Notes: generated by a model not told the origin, from the sequence alone. A stretch of 58,387 nucleotides of DNA from Phoronis australis (GCA_002633005.1 NMRA01000103.1:84183-142569); one strand, 5' to 3'; shown: positions 1 to 11,456, counted from the first letter of the stretch. Numbers and translations: made by a program.

Positions 1-487
1 CGTAACAGGAAAACTATATTTTATCTGATTGATTTTTTCGGGCTGTATGTAACAGTAGTCAAATTTATCAATCCGAAATATGTTAGTGCAGGTTGACCTT
101 TACGTTAAGCAATGGCTAAGCCATTCTGCAATTAGAATTTTGGCGCCCCAGTTGTTATTACCAGTCATTTTCTAACAGAATTAGGCACCGTAACAGGAAA
201 ACTATATTTTATCTGATTGATTTTTTCGGGCTGTATGTAACAGTAGTCAAATTTATCAATCCGAAATATGTTAGTGCAGGTTGACCTTTACGTTAAGCAA
301 TGGCTAAGCCATTCTGCAATTAGAATTTTGGCGCCCCAGTTGTTATTACCAGTCATTTTCTAACAGAATTAGGCATCATAACAGGAAAACTATATTTTAT
401 CTGATTGATTTTTTCGGGCTGTATGTAACAGTAGTCAAATTTATCAATCCGAAATATGTTAGTGCAGGTTGACCTTTACGTTAAGCA
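1..487. repeat. 188-bp tandem repeat, about 2.6 copies
   Basis: A 188-bp unit starts at 1, 189 and 377; the third copy stops at about 487. Copies are nearly identical (differences such as caccgtaac versus catcataac at the junctions), so the duplication is recent. It ends about 60 bases before the first MCPH1 exon of the window, so it is intronic in that gene. The window edge cuts the array, so copy number is a minimum. Confidence 0.95.
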
Positions 488-545
488 AACTGTTTGGGTG
501 TAGCTGTGTCAGAATACCCTTTCAACGTTTATCTTTGACCTGCAG

Positions 546-713
546 AAATTGAAGTCCATGCAGCCCAATGATTTTGACGATGAAGTGGCCAACAGTCTAG
601 ACAAGGGTGAGAAGAAGAGGCGACGAAATGCTCTTGTCGAGAAGTGGAAGACAACTGGAGGCAGTCCTTGTCTGAGTCGAGTGCTTGCTCTAGAGACGCA
701 ACCGATGAGTCCG
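546..713 (+). CDS. MCPH1: MCPH1 exon a (linker region)
   Basis: Acceptor cctgcag ends at 545 and donor gtgagt starts at 714. The exon codes 56 complete codons (phase 0 at both ends): an acidic stretch NDFDDEVANSLDKG, then a basic GEKKRRRNALVEKW helix, ending QPMSP. It has no in-frame ATG of its own suited to translation start, so it is internal. The overlapping open frame to 779 only continues past the donor into the minisatellite. Confidence 0.75.
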
Positions 714-3700
714 GTGAGTGTAGGGTCATATGTTACACAGAGTTCTGACACTGTGTCAGTGTATGCTAATATGTTATAAATACTGACACTGTGTCAGTGT
801 AATATGCTAATGTTTTACAAATACTGACACTGTGTCAGTATATGCTAATGTTTTACAAATACTGACACTGTGTCAGTGTAATATGCTAATGTGTTATAAA
901 TACTGACACTGTGTCAGTGTAATATGCTAATATGTTACAAATACTGACACTGTGTCAGTGTAATATGCTAATATGTTACAAATACTGACACTGTGTCAGT
1001 GTAATATGCTAATATGTTACAAATACTGACACTGTGTCAGTGTAATATGCTAATATGTTACAAATACTGACACTGTGTCAGTATATGCTAATGTGTTATA
1101 AATACTGACACTGTGTCAGTATATGCTAATGTGTTATAAATACTGACACTGTGTCAGTATATGCTAATGTGTTACAAATACTGACACTGTGTCAGTGTAA
1201 TATGCTAATATGTTACATATACTGACACTGTGTCAGTATATGCTAATGTGTTATAAATACTGACACTGTGTCAGTATATGCTAATGTGTTACAAATACTG
1301 ACACTGTGTCAGTGTAATATGCTAATATGTTACATATATTGACACTGTGTCAGTATATGCTAATGTGTTATAAATACTGACACTGTGTCAGTATATGCTA
1401 ATATGTTACAAATACTGACACTGTGTCAGTGTAATATGCTAATATGTTACAAATACTGATGCTGTGTCAGTGGATGCTAATGTGTTACAAAGCACTAACT
1501 CTGTGCCAGTGTATGGTCATGCGTTACAATGTACTGACACTGACCGAGGTGTTCACAGTGACACAGTGTAGACGTGTTAGAAGGTATTCACAGTGACACA
1601 GTGTAGACGTGTTAGAAGGTGTTCGCAGTGACACAGTGTAGGCATGTTAGAAACTGTTCACAGAAAGTGAAACATTTGTGTCTACAGTAGACTTGGGACA
1701 TTCAGCGGACAAAGATGATGGGGTCAGAGGCTGACCACAAAAGACTGTGCACGAACTGTGTGAAATAAGATGGAGTCTTGACTCAGTGATATTAGTTTGG
1801 GGTGCCACATGGAGAGTGGTCTACCCAGTGACGAAACTTATTAATTGTGTGCAAATGTTCGTTTTTGAATGTTGAAGCGTCATTAAATATTTTTTCTTTT
1901 AAACTTAATGTTTCTATTAACTTGTCCCATTTTAGTCACGTCATGACAGTGTTCTTTGCACGAATTTCATTGATTGGAATTGAGGGAGTGTGGTTGTCAG
2001 GACAACACATTACTAATCATTGCACAGTTCAATTTGGGTTGAGAAATTATTTGCATAAATTTCCAAGGCAAAAATTTATGGACATGTGTGACTTTCAAGT
2101 AAAATGTTGAGACTTGCATGAGCATATAACATTATACAAGGACTTCATATTATATGTGTTGTTACGCAATAACAATTTAAGTATTATCTGGTATGTGAAT
2201 GCTAAACCTGGATATAAAGCTTGTTCTGAGTTTGTTTAGCAAATGGGTGACTGCTCTTGGAATTTTGCACCCTTCACTGACAATCAAAGTGCTTCGTTGC
2301 CACAAAAGCACATCAGATACAAACTATGAATGAACATAGTCACTCTATTATGTTTTCAGCTGTGCGTCAGTCCACCCTTATCTCCAGGTCTAACCATTCC
2401 AGACACGCCCAACAGTATGAAGAGGGCATTGGAAAATTTACAAAAACGAAAACAACTGAGTGATGCCTCGCCGAGCTGCTCTGTTTCAGAGACACCTGGT
2501 TGTGACAAGAGGGAATCGCAGACTCATCCTCAACATTTGAGAATTCTCAGCGATTACAGAGATGGCCAGGAATCACCCACGTCCAGTCAAAGAGTTACAG
2601 ATTCCAACAAGAAACTGTTTGGTTAGTAATGCTTCTGGTTTCTATGCCCACATATTTACATGTGGATGCATATTGCCGTCATCTCTGTCTGGGCGTCCAG
2701 CATACGTCGTCCGGCATCTGCAGCTGTATCTCCTAAAAGCAGCATCTTAACGAGATTTGGCGAGTGTGTTTTTATGAAGCTGACGATGGATTACGGTGAC
2801 TTTCAACCTGATCCAACTACAGTTATGGCTACTTAAAGCTTTTGTACAGTTTTGACTACCGCTTTACCCCCCAGTACCGCTGTACCCCCCACTACCGCTG
2901 TACCCCCCACTACCGCTGTACCTCCCACTACCGCTGTACCCCCCACTACCGCTGTACCCCCCAGTGTCAATTTTAGTTTTTACGATTGGATCTGTATCTT
3001 CAGAGTACTATCATATGACAGCTTTTATTGAAATGCAGTAAACAAGTTTCTGTTATGATAGTGATAGCATCTACCCATTTTGGGAAGGATTTGATGTGTT
3101 CTGCGCCACATAGTGTCCATTTTAAACACCCCTAGAAGCACATTGTTTGCATTGTTGTCATGGGCGCATGTCAATGCTCTGCTTTGTTGTTGTTCAGATT
3201 TTTTATCTCGTTGGATGATACTGCCAATAAATATCAACCTATAGTTTTAATTGGAAACCAACATAGAGTGGTATTTTAAGGAATGAATTGAGGTCATGTG
3301 GTAACATTTTCATTCTTAAAAGAAGTAGGAATTCTTTTTATCACCACAAGGCACGGGGTACTTTGTGCACATGTTCTGATAAGGCACAGGATAGTTTGTC
3401 TTCATGCCTGCAGCTAATCTCAGCTTGTCTGTTGATTTACCAATGGCAGCTACAGAGGTGCGCCTGTCAATTTGGTCAAATGACAGCACACAAAGTGGAC
3501 AGTTTTCATTAAACCTTGGTGCTGTGCTGACACTAGGTTTTATTTGTTTTCGAAGCATTTCATGGCTATATTGTTGTTCATTTGGTAGTTTTGAATTTCA
3601 AACATGCTCTTTGCTCTAACGATATCTTTTTTATTTTAGATGACAGCAATAGTGAAAATTGTGCATTGAGTTACAATATGGAGAGAGAACCCAATGAGGC

Positions 3701-6700
3701 AAGAGGTGAGTCACCTCTCATCAAGCCAGCCAAGAAAAAGAGGCGCTTACTCAGCCCCAACAAACCAGTGACAATGATACCTGATCCCACTCTGTCATCA
3801 CATGGGTTGAATGCAGTGTGCACAGATGAGAAGTTTGAGAAAGGTACGGATGTAACCAATGACAACCGGAGTGAAGAAAGAAAGAAAACATTCACTTCTG
3901 GAACAATGTTGTCTGAGAAGTCCGTCAAATCTGGACCAGACGAAAGGAAGTCGGAAACGCCCTCTGCCATAGATATCAAGACAGCTTTGAAGAAAAGAAA
4001 AGGCTGTTTTCTAAAGATCCCTTCCGAAACTCTCAAAGGTAATACCAATACAGATGCCAGCTGCGTTGGACATTCTGGAGAATATTGGAATGACTCCACC
4101 GATGATTCTGTAGATTGTAGCGTGGACATGAGAACTAGTATCAAATCTGTAAAAACAAGATACAGTATGACATCGTCAGCAGTTGTGCACAGACATTCCA
4201 AAGATGCAGAAAAATCTAGTTCAATTATATTTGCTGATAAGGTCGTAAGGCGGAAATCTAGGCGATTAAGTTTGCTGCCTCTGCAGAAAGATCACAAGGA
4301 AAATATTTCAGGGAGTAGATGCTTGGAGTCACCAGCTCTTTTAGACAACAATTCTCCCAAGTCTGCCGTTTTGAAGAGGAGGAAATCTTGTCGCTTGAAT
4401 GCCTCGCAGCTAGGAGACATCCCAATGCATCTTGATAAATGTCTTGAAAAAGCTCCACTTGTCGCCCAGTTGACTACTTCTGCTTCCTTTGGGAGTTTAG
4501 CAGACAAACGCAAAAGCATTGACGAGTTTCGAAGCCTAAAGACCAGCTCAACTCGGTCATCAAAGTCTTCATTTGGTTCCATGTCATGTGACGGTGATCA
4601 GTCTGATACGGACACATCATGGTGTAAAAGTAGTGATGGGGAAATATCATGTGTGAAGGGGAAGACTCGCATCAATTCTTGTGGCGATGATAAGAAGTGC
4701 AGGAGATCCACTTCTACATTAGTCTTGACAAGCCTACATTTCAGGTTTGTAACTCTGGACAAACTGCCTTCACTCACAACATGAATGTTGTTATGGTGAT
4801 TCTTTTCTCACGGGTTGCATTTCAGTCTCATAACGCTATTTTGACTGCGAAGCGAACTTAGGGGCTTCAGGGAGTATACATTGGACGTGCTATTATCACT
4901 GAATCTGAATACTGAGGCCTTTCTGTGAGTGAGTAATAAAACATGGCAATTGGGTCTGATCAATTAGTGGAACTTTTAGGCAGACAATCAGCTGAGCTTC
5001 AGTACAGCTATCTCTCAGAAAACTTGGTCAATTTTTTGGGGAAAATGGTTTTATACTCAAATTTTTATAAAAAAATCAAATTTGGCTTTGCTTTCATCCA
5101 CGATAAGAGGGAAAATGAAAGCAAACGTCTTAATTTTCAGGCAAATTAAAGTACCATAAAGTTTAATAGAGTGGAATGACTTGTGGTTTTGTGACAGGCA
5201 GCCGACTGTGGATGGTCCGTCACGGCAATATAATGTTATGTTCTCACTCTCACAATGGCCTGCCTGCCAACTCTGGGCAGTCCGTCATGGCTATATAATA
5301 ATGTTATGTTCTCACCCTTCACAGTTGCCTGCCTGCCAACTCTGGACAGTCCATCACGGCAATTGAATGTTATATTCTCACCCTCCACAGGTCTTACTAA
5401 AGCGTTTCTTTTCTCATGAACCCTAATGTATTCACCTGGGTTGGAATGGACTGCACTAAACTATGAAATGTATGCAGTGGATCTGTACCATGATGTTATT
5501 GACAAAAGCAGTGTTCAGTGTTTCACTGCAGTAATTGTTATCCAGGGTGAAACTTTTAAACTTGTATTGAGCAGAGATAAATAGAAATAAAGCGGTAAAA
5601 TACACTTTTGTGATCCATTCTGACCAATCGTAGAAATTCAAGAAATGTTATATGCCTTGTTTCAGGTCTAGATTTTATGCAAATGTCACAAAAATTCAAT
5701 AAAGCACTTGCTCCTTGATGCACGTCTGTTGCACCGCAAATGACATCAGACCACCTGCACTGTTTTTTTTTTGCTCCTTGATGTTTGCTTTTTTTACCGA
5801 GGGATACATAGACTTCATGTTGAGGTCCATTTGACAACATTGTACTGGGATTTAACAACTGATTGTAATACAGCTGTTTTTTTAATAGTGAACAAGATGT
5901 TGTCATGTCCATTGTAAAAAAGCTGGGTGGCTTCACCATGAGTGATACAGTGACAGATACAACGACCCACGTCGTATGCGGTAGTGCACGACGAACAGTG
6001 AACGTTCTGCATGCCGTCACTCATGGATGTTGGGTGGTGTCCTTGCAGTGGGTAAGTACCTGCTCTTCAATCAGTTACATTGTATCTGGTATGGCTCACT
6101 TAACATTAATGAATTCTTTTAACTAGTTAATTTTCAACAACAATTTCATGTTTAGATAAAAGCTGGATATGTTTGCTGTGAAGCTTGTAGTTGAGTTTAT
6201 ACACTTACTGTAATAAGAAATATGTGACTAGTGACTAGTTACATATGGACATGGTATATGAAGACTGGTGCATCACCCTTCTATCACAAAGACACAGACA
6301 CCACTGTCTTGTCGCACCAAAGTAGTTCTTAGAATGACCTACGGCAGTGAAAAGTCGAGTAACAAATGACTGACATGGTTCAACCTGAGTAACAGTCCTC
6401 TGGATGATGGTGCTTTCCAAGACTGACATGGTTCAAGCTGAATAAGAGTCCTTTGGACGACTGTGCCTTCAAGACTAACATGGTTCAAGCTTAATAAGAG
6501 TCCTTTGGACAATTGTGCCTTCAAGACTAACATGGTTCAACCTGAGTAAGAGTCCTGTGGACGATTGTGCCTTCAAGACTAACATGGTTCAAGCTTAATA
6601 AGAGTCCTTTGGACGATTGTGCCTTCAAGACTAACATGGTTCAAGCTTAATAAGAGTCCTTTGGACGATTGTGCCTTCAAGACTACATGGTTCAAGCTGA

Positions 6701-9700
6701 ATAAGAGTCCTGTGGACGTAGTGCCTTAAGGACATGTTGGAAGACTTGTGACAATGGCACACATCAAATAATTGTGGCTATGAATACAGATAAAAGGGCA
6801 CATCATATATTTGCATGGTGTTGCCAGCCTGTTTTGCTCTACTTTTAAGGCCAAGCTAATTGAGCCTGAAACTCCTTTCTCTAACTACTGCTGCAAACAC
6901 CTCAGTAAAATCTTACCTAGTTAGAACATAATTAACTGCAAGAATTGCCTGGCGTCCGCAGCTGTATCAGCTGAATCACTTGCAGGATCTTAATGAGATT
7001 TGGCGGGTGTGTTCCTATGAAGCTGACATCAGATGGCGAAGACTTTTGGACGGATCCAATTCCGCTGTGCCCCCTTGTGGCAACTTTTGTTTTTTTACAG
7101 CTTGCTCTATATCTTCGTAATTCTTGGATGGATTTTCATGAAATTTTGCAAATTGATTTCTATTATGAAGGCGAAGACAACTTTACACTTTTCAACGTCT
7201 TTGACAATTCTGTGCCACCTAGTGGCCATTTTTTAAATTTTGAAGTCTGCCACAGCGCTTGAAGGATCGTTATGAAAATTGGCAGGTGTGTTTCTGATGA
7301 GGAGACCACAGTTGACATTGTTTTTTTGGTGTGTTTGACTACTCTGGCATCTCCTGGGGGGGGGGGTTGTTTCATTTTGCTTCTACGGCAGTATTTCCTT
7401 AATCCTTTGCAGGAACTTTGTGAAATTTGGCAGGTGCGTTTTGTATGGAGTTGACAACAGATGATGGCAATTTCTTCGAAGTTCATTGACGAATTTTCAT
7501 TAAACTGCAAACAGGTTTCTATTAAGGTGGCGACGATGCCTTTCATGGCTGTATCTCCTTTACTCGTTTGAAGGATCTTTGTGAAATTTTTGCATATGAC
7601 TACGGTTACCGATCACTCTTGGACAGCTCTAACTACCACTTTACCCCTAGTGGCAATTTTAGTTTTTACATTTGAATCTGTTCTTTGACATTTTTTATTG
7701 AAACGTGATAAACAAGTTTGTGTTACAATGGCAGTAGCATCTATCCATTTTGGAATTAATTTGACGTATTCTGCGCCACCTAGTGTCATTTTTGACACTA
7801 ATTAACTCCGACCCTACAAGCACATTGTTTGCGTTGCTGTCATGGGCCCATTTCAACACTCTGCATTGCTCTTCTTCATTTTTTAATTTTTTCTAATATT
7901 GTTATGAATGTTTACATGTTTTCAAAATATTGTGCAATAGTTGCTGTTGTACACAAGTTGACAACAGTGAAGCACTACTATCTTGGTATTTATGGAAAAT
8001 AACATGTCCGCCATATTGGTCAGATCCGAGTCCTAGCGTACGGTAAAGTCGCGTGATTTTCGGACGGCCTGCCATTTTCGACCAAGAATAAATATTTCCA
8101 AAATGAGTTTTTCATAGTCCACGAAATTCGTACAAGGTCCAAAAACTGTTTTTTAACGATCTTCGAACTTCGGACAATGTCATAAACGTCGGATTTTTGC
8201 CCCTCGACTTTTGGACAAGGAAAATTTTAGAAACGCTAATTTGGGATCGACGCAACTCCCGTGTCACTAAAGCGTTCAACGGATGATTACTACTCTATAA
8301 GGCTTGAATCTGAGAATTGGTGTAACGGGCTTTGTAATTTTTACCTTGTCTTGTCGATGTCATGACCGTTACTCGATTGTCTTGCGTTTAGCTTGTGTTT
8401 GGCGCTTTAGCTATGGAAAGAGTCACCGAGTCCCGCATGACGAAAATTTCTGATGAAAATACAAATGGGAAATACACCGAAGGCTGCAGTTTTTCGTTGT
8501 AGCGTAACATGTGCTCTGGTTTAATTAGACCGTGTTGTTCGACTTCGGACTGTGACATTGAACTTGCACGCCTGACATCAACTTGCGTGTTTACGAAACG
8601 TTTTTATTTTTAAAACGTCCTGGCCTTTGCAAATGCCCTTGTTAGTGGCTAAAATCTCCGGCGACGTGTCCCGATTTTATTCTTGACGTGATGAGAAATA
8701 TTTTTTGTTTAGGCCCCCATTCACAATAGGCCACAGCTAAGTCTGTCCGTAGGATATCGCGCGTTCAAAGTAGTGTAGATAGTGAACAGCAGCAGCTGAA
8801 TGAGACGGAGCCAAAGTAAAGCTGGTTAAAAATCAAACATAGTGCAAGGCCCAGCACTCAGAAAGGGGCGCGGCGCACACGCAATTGTTACAGAGACATT
8901 GCATCCTTTTGCTATGTTGTGTAAGTGCCTGTACTATAACACATATCAAAAACTAAGTTACGTACATCCACATCCGTACTTATTCAGGAACACAGTGTAT
9001 GTTAATTAGACACATTGACTTGCCGCTGTAGGTCCTGGAATCCCTGGAACATGGCAAGTGGCTGCCTGAAGAACCATTTGAGTTGAGCCAGGACTTTCCT
9101 GCTGCTAAGGTGTGTTGTTTTTGAAGCAGTGAACTTTAAATTTATAGGACACCAGTTTTTCAAAGAAATGAATGTCTAAACAAACTGCTTTTCTTGCATT
9201 TCCTTCTCATTTTTTGTGATGACTGTGTTGACAAAACTTGTAAACTGTGGTTGACTATCATCTTTTAAAGCTATTGCTACAGATGAACAAATATGTATAT
9301 TTATTACACCATGAATTGAGCTTTATAAAGTTTTTGGGCTTGTACTGTGGCTCCATTGGAATCTAATGATTGCTTCTGTCAGCAGTTTCTCTGCACGTAA
9401 TTTTGATTATTTTAGTCTTGTCTGTAATGTGTACCTTGACAACAACACTCCATGTGGCTAACTATTCCTCTCACAGATTTGTAGACAACTGAGGAGCACT
9501 TCAGGGGGTCATGTGCTTGACCTCTTTTCTGACATGGGGCCCATGTATGTTAGCGAGACTAGTGCACCCCCCAGAGATGCCCTAGTAGCCCTGATCACCA
9601 AGTGCGGTGGCACTGTGACACGATGTCTACGCAAGTGTGCCCTCTGTATTGGTGATGTCATCAGGAGAGAGAACAAGGATGCTGTGAAGGAATTGTGGGT

Positions 9701-10353
9701 CTTAGGTAAGCCATGGTTTCATGTAAGAGTGTTGCAGTGAAATTAATTACGGTAAAAATATCCAGTTTTTCCCAAGCCTAAAATCACTTTTAATCTGATT
9801 GATGCAAGATAGGACATCAGTTCTTTATGATGCATGGTCTGACTGAAAAGATATTTTGTGCCAGAAGGAAGATTTATAGCTGCTTTACCTTTGACCTGGC
9901 GAGCTCCTGTTGATTCAACATACACATGACCTCAGAACGCGTTATCTCTCTCTTCAACATGCACTTGGTATCAGAACACAATATCTCTCTCTTCAACATG
10001 CACTTGGTATCAGAACGTGGTATCTCTCTCTTCAACATGCACTTGGTCTCAAAACACAGTATCTCTCTCTTCAACATACACTTGGTATCAGAACATGGTA
10101 TCTCTGAGTATCGCTCTCTTCAACATACAATTGGTATCAGAACACAGCATCTCTCTCTTCAACATACTCTTGGTATCAGAACATGGCATCTCTCTCGTCG
10201 GCAATGATAACTTGACTCATCTTGTTGTTCGTCAATGACTTAACAACAATTTCTGTTGTAGACTCGATCATGTCTTCGCAAAAGTTGTCCGTTAATGATT
10301 ATGTTATCAACCCTTCAAGAAGTTCAGATGGAGAAAGAAGCCCGTCTCTTTGA
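546..10353 (+). CDS. MCPH1: Microcephalin (MCPH1) orthologue, 3' seven exons
   Basis: Microcephalin is a nuclear/centrosomal BRCT protein acting in the DNA-damage response and in restraining condensin II and premature chromosome condensation. Exons read here: 546-713, 2360-2621, 3640-4744, 5889-6051, 9032-9109, 9477-9705, 10262-10353. All have AG/GT borders and matching phases, giving 698 codons plus TGA. Residues 1-511 of this fragment are Ser/Lys-rich and disordered, with repeated basic motifs such as RRKSRRLSL and KRRKSCRLN. Exons 4-5 form one BRCT (VVMSIVKKLGGF, TTTHVVCG, RTVNVLHAVTHGCWVVSLQW). Exons 6-7 form the last BRCT (ALITKCGGTV, KELWVLDSI). The C-terminal BRCT pair binds phosphoserine peptides such as gamma-H2AX in vertebrates. 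The N-terminal BRCT and start lie left of the window. No AATAAA was seen just after the stop. Orthology rests on BRCT spacing and the conserved GCWV and WVLDSI segments. Confidence 0.9.
745..1497. repeat. Minisatellite with palindromic core CTGACACTGTGTCAG, about 19 units
   Basis: Units of about 37-40 bp alternate the 15-base palindrome-like core CTGACACTGTGTCAG with an AT-rich spacer (taatatgctaatatgttacaaata). About 19 cores were counted. The array begins about 30 bases downstream of an MCPH1 donor site. Variants with gtgtaata or gtata after the core alternate in blocks, which suggests expansion of multi-unit blocks. Confidence 0.95.
1550..1655. repeat. 34-bp tandem repeat, 3 copies
   Basis: Three copies of a unit beginning ttcacagtgacacagtgtag and ending gtgttagaaggt. 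The gtgacacagtg segment resembles the core of the neighbouring minisatellite, so the two arrays may share origin. Intronic in MCPH1. Confidence 0.85.
2360..2621 (+). CDS. MCPH1: MCPH1 exon b (LSPGLTIPDTP region)
   Basis: Acceptor tgttttcag ends at 2359 and donor gttagt starts at 2622. It starts in phase 0 and ends with one base of a split codon. It codes a proline/serine segment LSPGLTIPDTPNSMKRALEN followed by low-complexity polar sequence. The phase matches both neighbours. Confidence 0.75.
2646..3200 (+). repeat. Modular AGTGGC-type dispersed repeat, short copy
   Basis: Starts tgcccacatatttacatgtgg and ends ggcgcatgtcaatgctctgc, matching the two ends of the long copy at 12483-14440. Inside are gtatctcctaaa, a degraded fragment of the accccctagtggcaatttt module, and gcgccacatagtgtcc. 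Part of the centre has been replaced by an 18-bp array. Lies in an MCPH1 intron. Confidence 0.75.
2862..2968. repeat. 18-bp tandem repeat (taccgctgtaccccccac), about 6 copies
   Basis: Near-perfect 18-base units with one or two changes (gctttacc, acctcccac, ccccag at the ends). It grew from the 'ccccctagtggc' segment of the surrounding modular repeat, because the last unit runs straight back into cagtgtcaattttagttttta. Confidence 0.9.
3640..4744 (+). CDS. MCPH1: MCPH1 large central exon
   Basis: Acceptor ttattttag ends at 3639 and donor gtttgt starts at 4745. The 1105-base exon completes the split codon from exon b and leaves two bases. It codes about 368 residues of hydrophilic, probably disordered chain rich in Ser, Lys and Asp. 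Basic-hydrophobic repeats include RRKSRRLSLLPL, LKRRKSCRLNAS and DKRKSIDEF. A large central exon of this kind is also typical of vertebrate MCPH1. It ends STLVLTSLHF, the first strand of the next BRCT. Open frames on the opposite strand here are shadows of this exon. Confidence 0.85.
5195..5392. repeat. About 72-80-bp tandem repeat, 3 copies
   Basis: Units carry cctgccaactctgggcagtc, then cgtcatggctatataa, then atgttatgttctcaccc. Copies differ by small indels. Intronic in MCPH1. Confidence 0.85.
5889..6051 (+). CDS. MCPH1: MCPH1 exon d, BRCT N-terminal half
   Basis: Acceptor tttaatag ends at 5888 and donor gtaagt starts at 6052. It completes a Ser codon, then codes EQDVVMSIVKKLGGF, TDTTTHVVCG and RTVNVLHAVTHGCWVVSLQW. 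These are the hydrophobic strand, Gly-Gly turn, T-H-V strand and the Trp helix of a BRCT fold, closest in feel to BRCT2 of microcephalin. Confidence 0.9.
6371..6738. repeat. About 58-bp tandem repeat, 6-7 copies
   Basis: Unit: tggttcaagcttaataagag, then tcctttggacgattgtgcct, then tcaagactaaca. Copies vary at few positions (agctgaa/agcttaa, ctttgg/ctgtgg). Intronic in MCPH1. Confidence 0.95.
6950..7895 (+). repeat. Modular AGTGGC-type dispersed repeat, medium copy
   Basis: Contains cagctgtatcagctgaatca, gcaggatcttaatgagattt, gccacctagtggccatttt and accccta gtggcaatttt modules, and ends with gggcccatttcaacactctg near 7850. Same order and strand as the long copy at 12483-14440, but strongly diverged. 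A run of G's at 7357-7366 sits inside. Intronic in MCPH1. Confidence 0.75.
7896..9031. other. MCPH1 intron stretch without recognised content
   Basis: No exon, transposon end or tandem array was recognised. The part at about 8020-8750 is richer in CpG than its surroundings (for example gtcgcgtgattttcggacgg), and has no open frame of note. Confidence 0.5.
9032..9109 (+). CDS. MCPH1: MCPH1 exon e, end of BRCT
   Basis: Acceptor gccgctgtag ends at 9031 and donor gtgtgt starts at 9110. Exactly 26 codons, phase 0 at both ends: VLESLEHGKWLPEEPFELSQ and six more. The segment matches the 'WVL-SLE-G-W--EEPFEL' region that closes BRCT2 in microcephalins. Confidence 0.9.
9477..9705 (+). CDS. MCPH1: MCPH1 exon f, last BRCT
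   Basis: Acceptor cctctcacag ends at 9476 and donor gtaagc starts at 9706. It starts in phase 0 and leaves one base. It codes the first strand (GPMYVSE), the helix and turn DALVALITKCGGTVTRCLRK, and KDAVKELWV, the start of the final BRCT helix. Confidence 0.9.
9935..10200. repeat. About 37-bp tandem repeat, 7 copies
   Basis: Unit: tatctctctcttcaacatgc then acttggtatcagaacac. One copy has an inserted tgagtatcg. It lies in the last MCPH1 intron, about 60 bases before the final exon. Confidence 0.95.
10262..10353 (+). CDS. MCPH1: MCPH1 last exon with stop
   Basis: Acceptor ttctgttgtag ends at 10261. The first two bases complete an Asp codon to give WVLDSI, the conserved Trp helix of the terminal BRCT. 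About 28 residues follow (KLSVNDYVINPSRSSDGERS) to TGA at 10351. A longer open frame overlapping here in another phase lacks BRCT character. Confidence 0.88.
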
Positions 10354-10410
10354 TGCTCTCCATGCTTCCAACAATGGAAATCAAAAGAAGCAAAAGCTGT
10401 GTATATCAGC

Positions 10411-10503
10411 TGGTAGAATGCAGACATTGACTTTGTGCATCCTGGCTGTGAATATCATCTGGGATAATACAGACATTGACTTCGTGCATCCTGGCTGTGA
10501 TTT
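10411..10503. repeat. Direct duplication of about 47 bp
   Basis: The segment with cagacattgactttgtgcatc and ctggctgtga occurs twice, at about 10429 and 10474. It lies just after the MCPH1 stop, probably in the 3' untranslated region. Confidence 0.8.
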
Positions 10504-11069
10504 GGAAATGCAAACTACAAGGTTGATAAAAGTTTTATAGGATAAGTTGTAGTCAAAACTTTTAAAATTTTGTCATGTTGTTTGAATTGTGAATCAAGTG
10601 CACTGTTACTTTCATTGAGATAAGAAACTTTTGGATTAGATGTGAAGATCCCTTCTGAATTGTTTTTGAGGAAAGTTACATTAATCCCTTCTAAGTTAGT
10701 AACTTATAAGTAAGTTGTAAAGTAAATGGTAAATTGTAGATGTATTTTTGTGACAAGATTTGTTACCAGCTAAGCATAGCAATATAGTTGCACCGTGACA
10801 GTTAAAGGCGAAGGCAACCTTTTTTCATGCCTTTTTAGCAAAAATAGGGTTCGTTGATTATCCCAGACATATTTTTCACTTATTTACAGCTTTTCGTAAT
10901 TTAATTAATTACTCGTCGTCTACTCCGGAAGTGACGTTTTGGGAGGCAAGAATTTCGCGCCAATTTCTTTTCATACAGTCTGACTGTGAGAGCAGTCGAG
11001 TCAGTCATTGTTCTACCTCGGTTGTGATAAGTTCGGCTGTCGTTTGCTTTTGTTTACCAGTCAGTCAAC

Positions 11070-11249
11070 ATGCCAAGCTGTTGCTGCCTTCCGAGATGTA
11101 CTCATTATCGTCTCACGTACAGAGGAAGAACTGTCCCACTTGCCCGAGTGTGCCGCGACACACTCCCAGTAGATGGTGACTTGAGCACCCAAACTGCTTA
11201 CATCCTGCCGTGCGACTCCCTCGTCACACACGTGGCACCTTCTAAATAG
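11070..11249 (+). pseudogene. THAP-domain start, left arm of the Kolobok-like element
   Basis: ATG at 11070 opens a 59-residue frame beginning MPSCCCLPRCTHYRLT. The Cys cluster C4-C6 and C10 matches the first zinc-ligand pair of a THAP C2CH finger at the extreme N-terminus, as in THAP proteins. After residue 17 the sequence no longer resembles THAP, and the frame ends at 11247. It is a fragment left where the inverted arm stops. Confidence 0.6.
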
Positions 11250-11456
11250 GTCCAATACAAGTCCGCAACAAACTTATCAAACTTAGGCTCACCGATCTGT
11301 TCATTGGATGACGAACTGTCCTTTTCACTGGGTGTCAAACTGGGCCTGTATTCACTCCCACTACTCAACATCGCTGCAGGACTGCTTACAGGCTCTGGGT
11401 TAGAGACAACAGCACACGGGGAATCACTGCTAGTTCCTGGAATTGCACGCTATGGG

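Noticed and set aside
745-1497. CRISPR-like regular array
   Set aside because: Spacers are themselves repeated and the DNA is a eukaryotic intron. It is a minisatellite. The same reasoning applies to the arrays at 6371, 9935 and 46995.
3671-4582. Long minus-strand open frames (up to 176 codons)
   Set aside because: They lie opposite the MCPH1 central exon. They have no domain and are shadows of its biased codons.
9952-10207. Short open frames in both strands over the 37-bp array
   Set aside because: Products of the tandem repeat, inside an MCPH1 intron.
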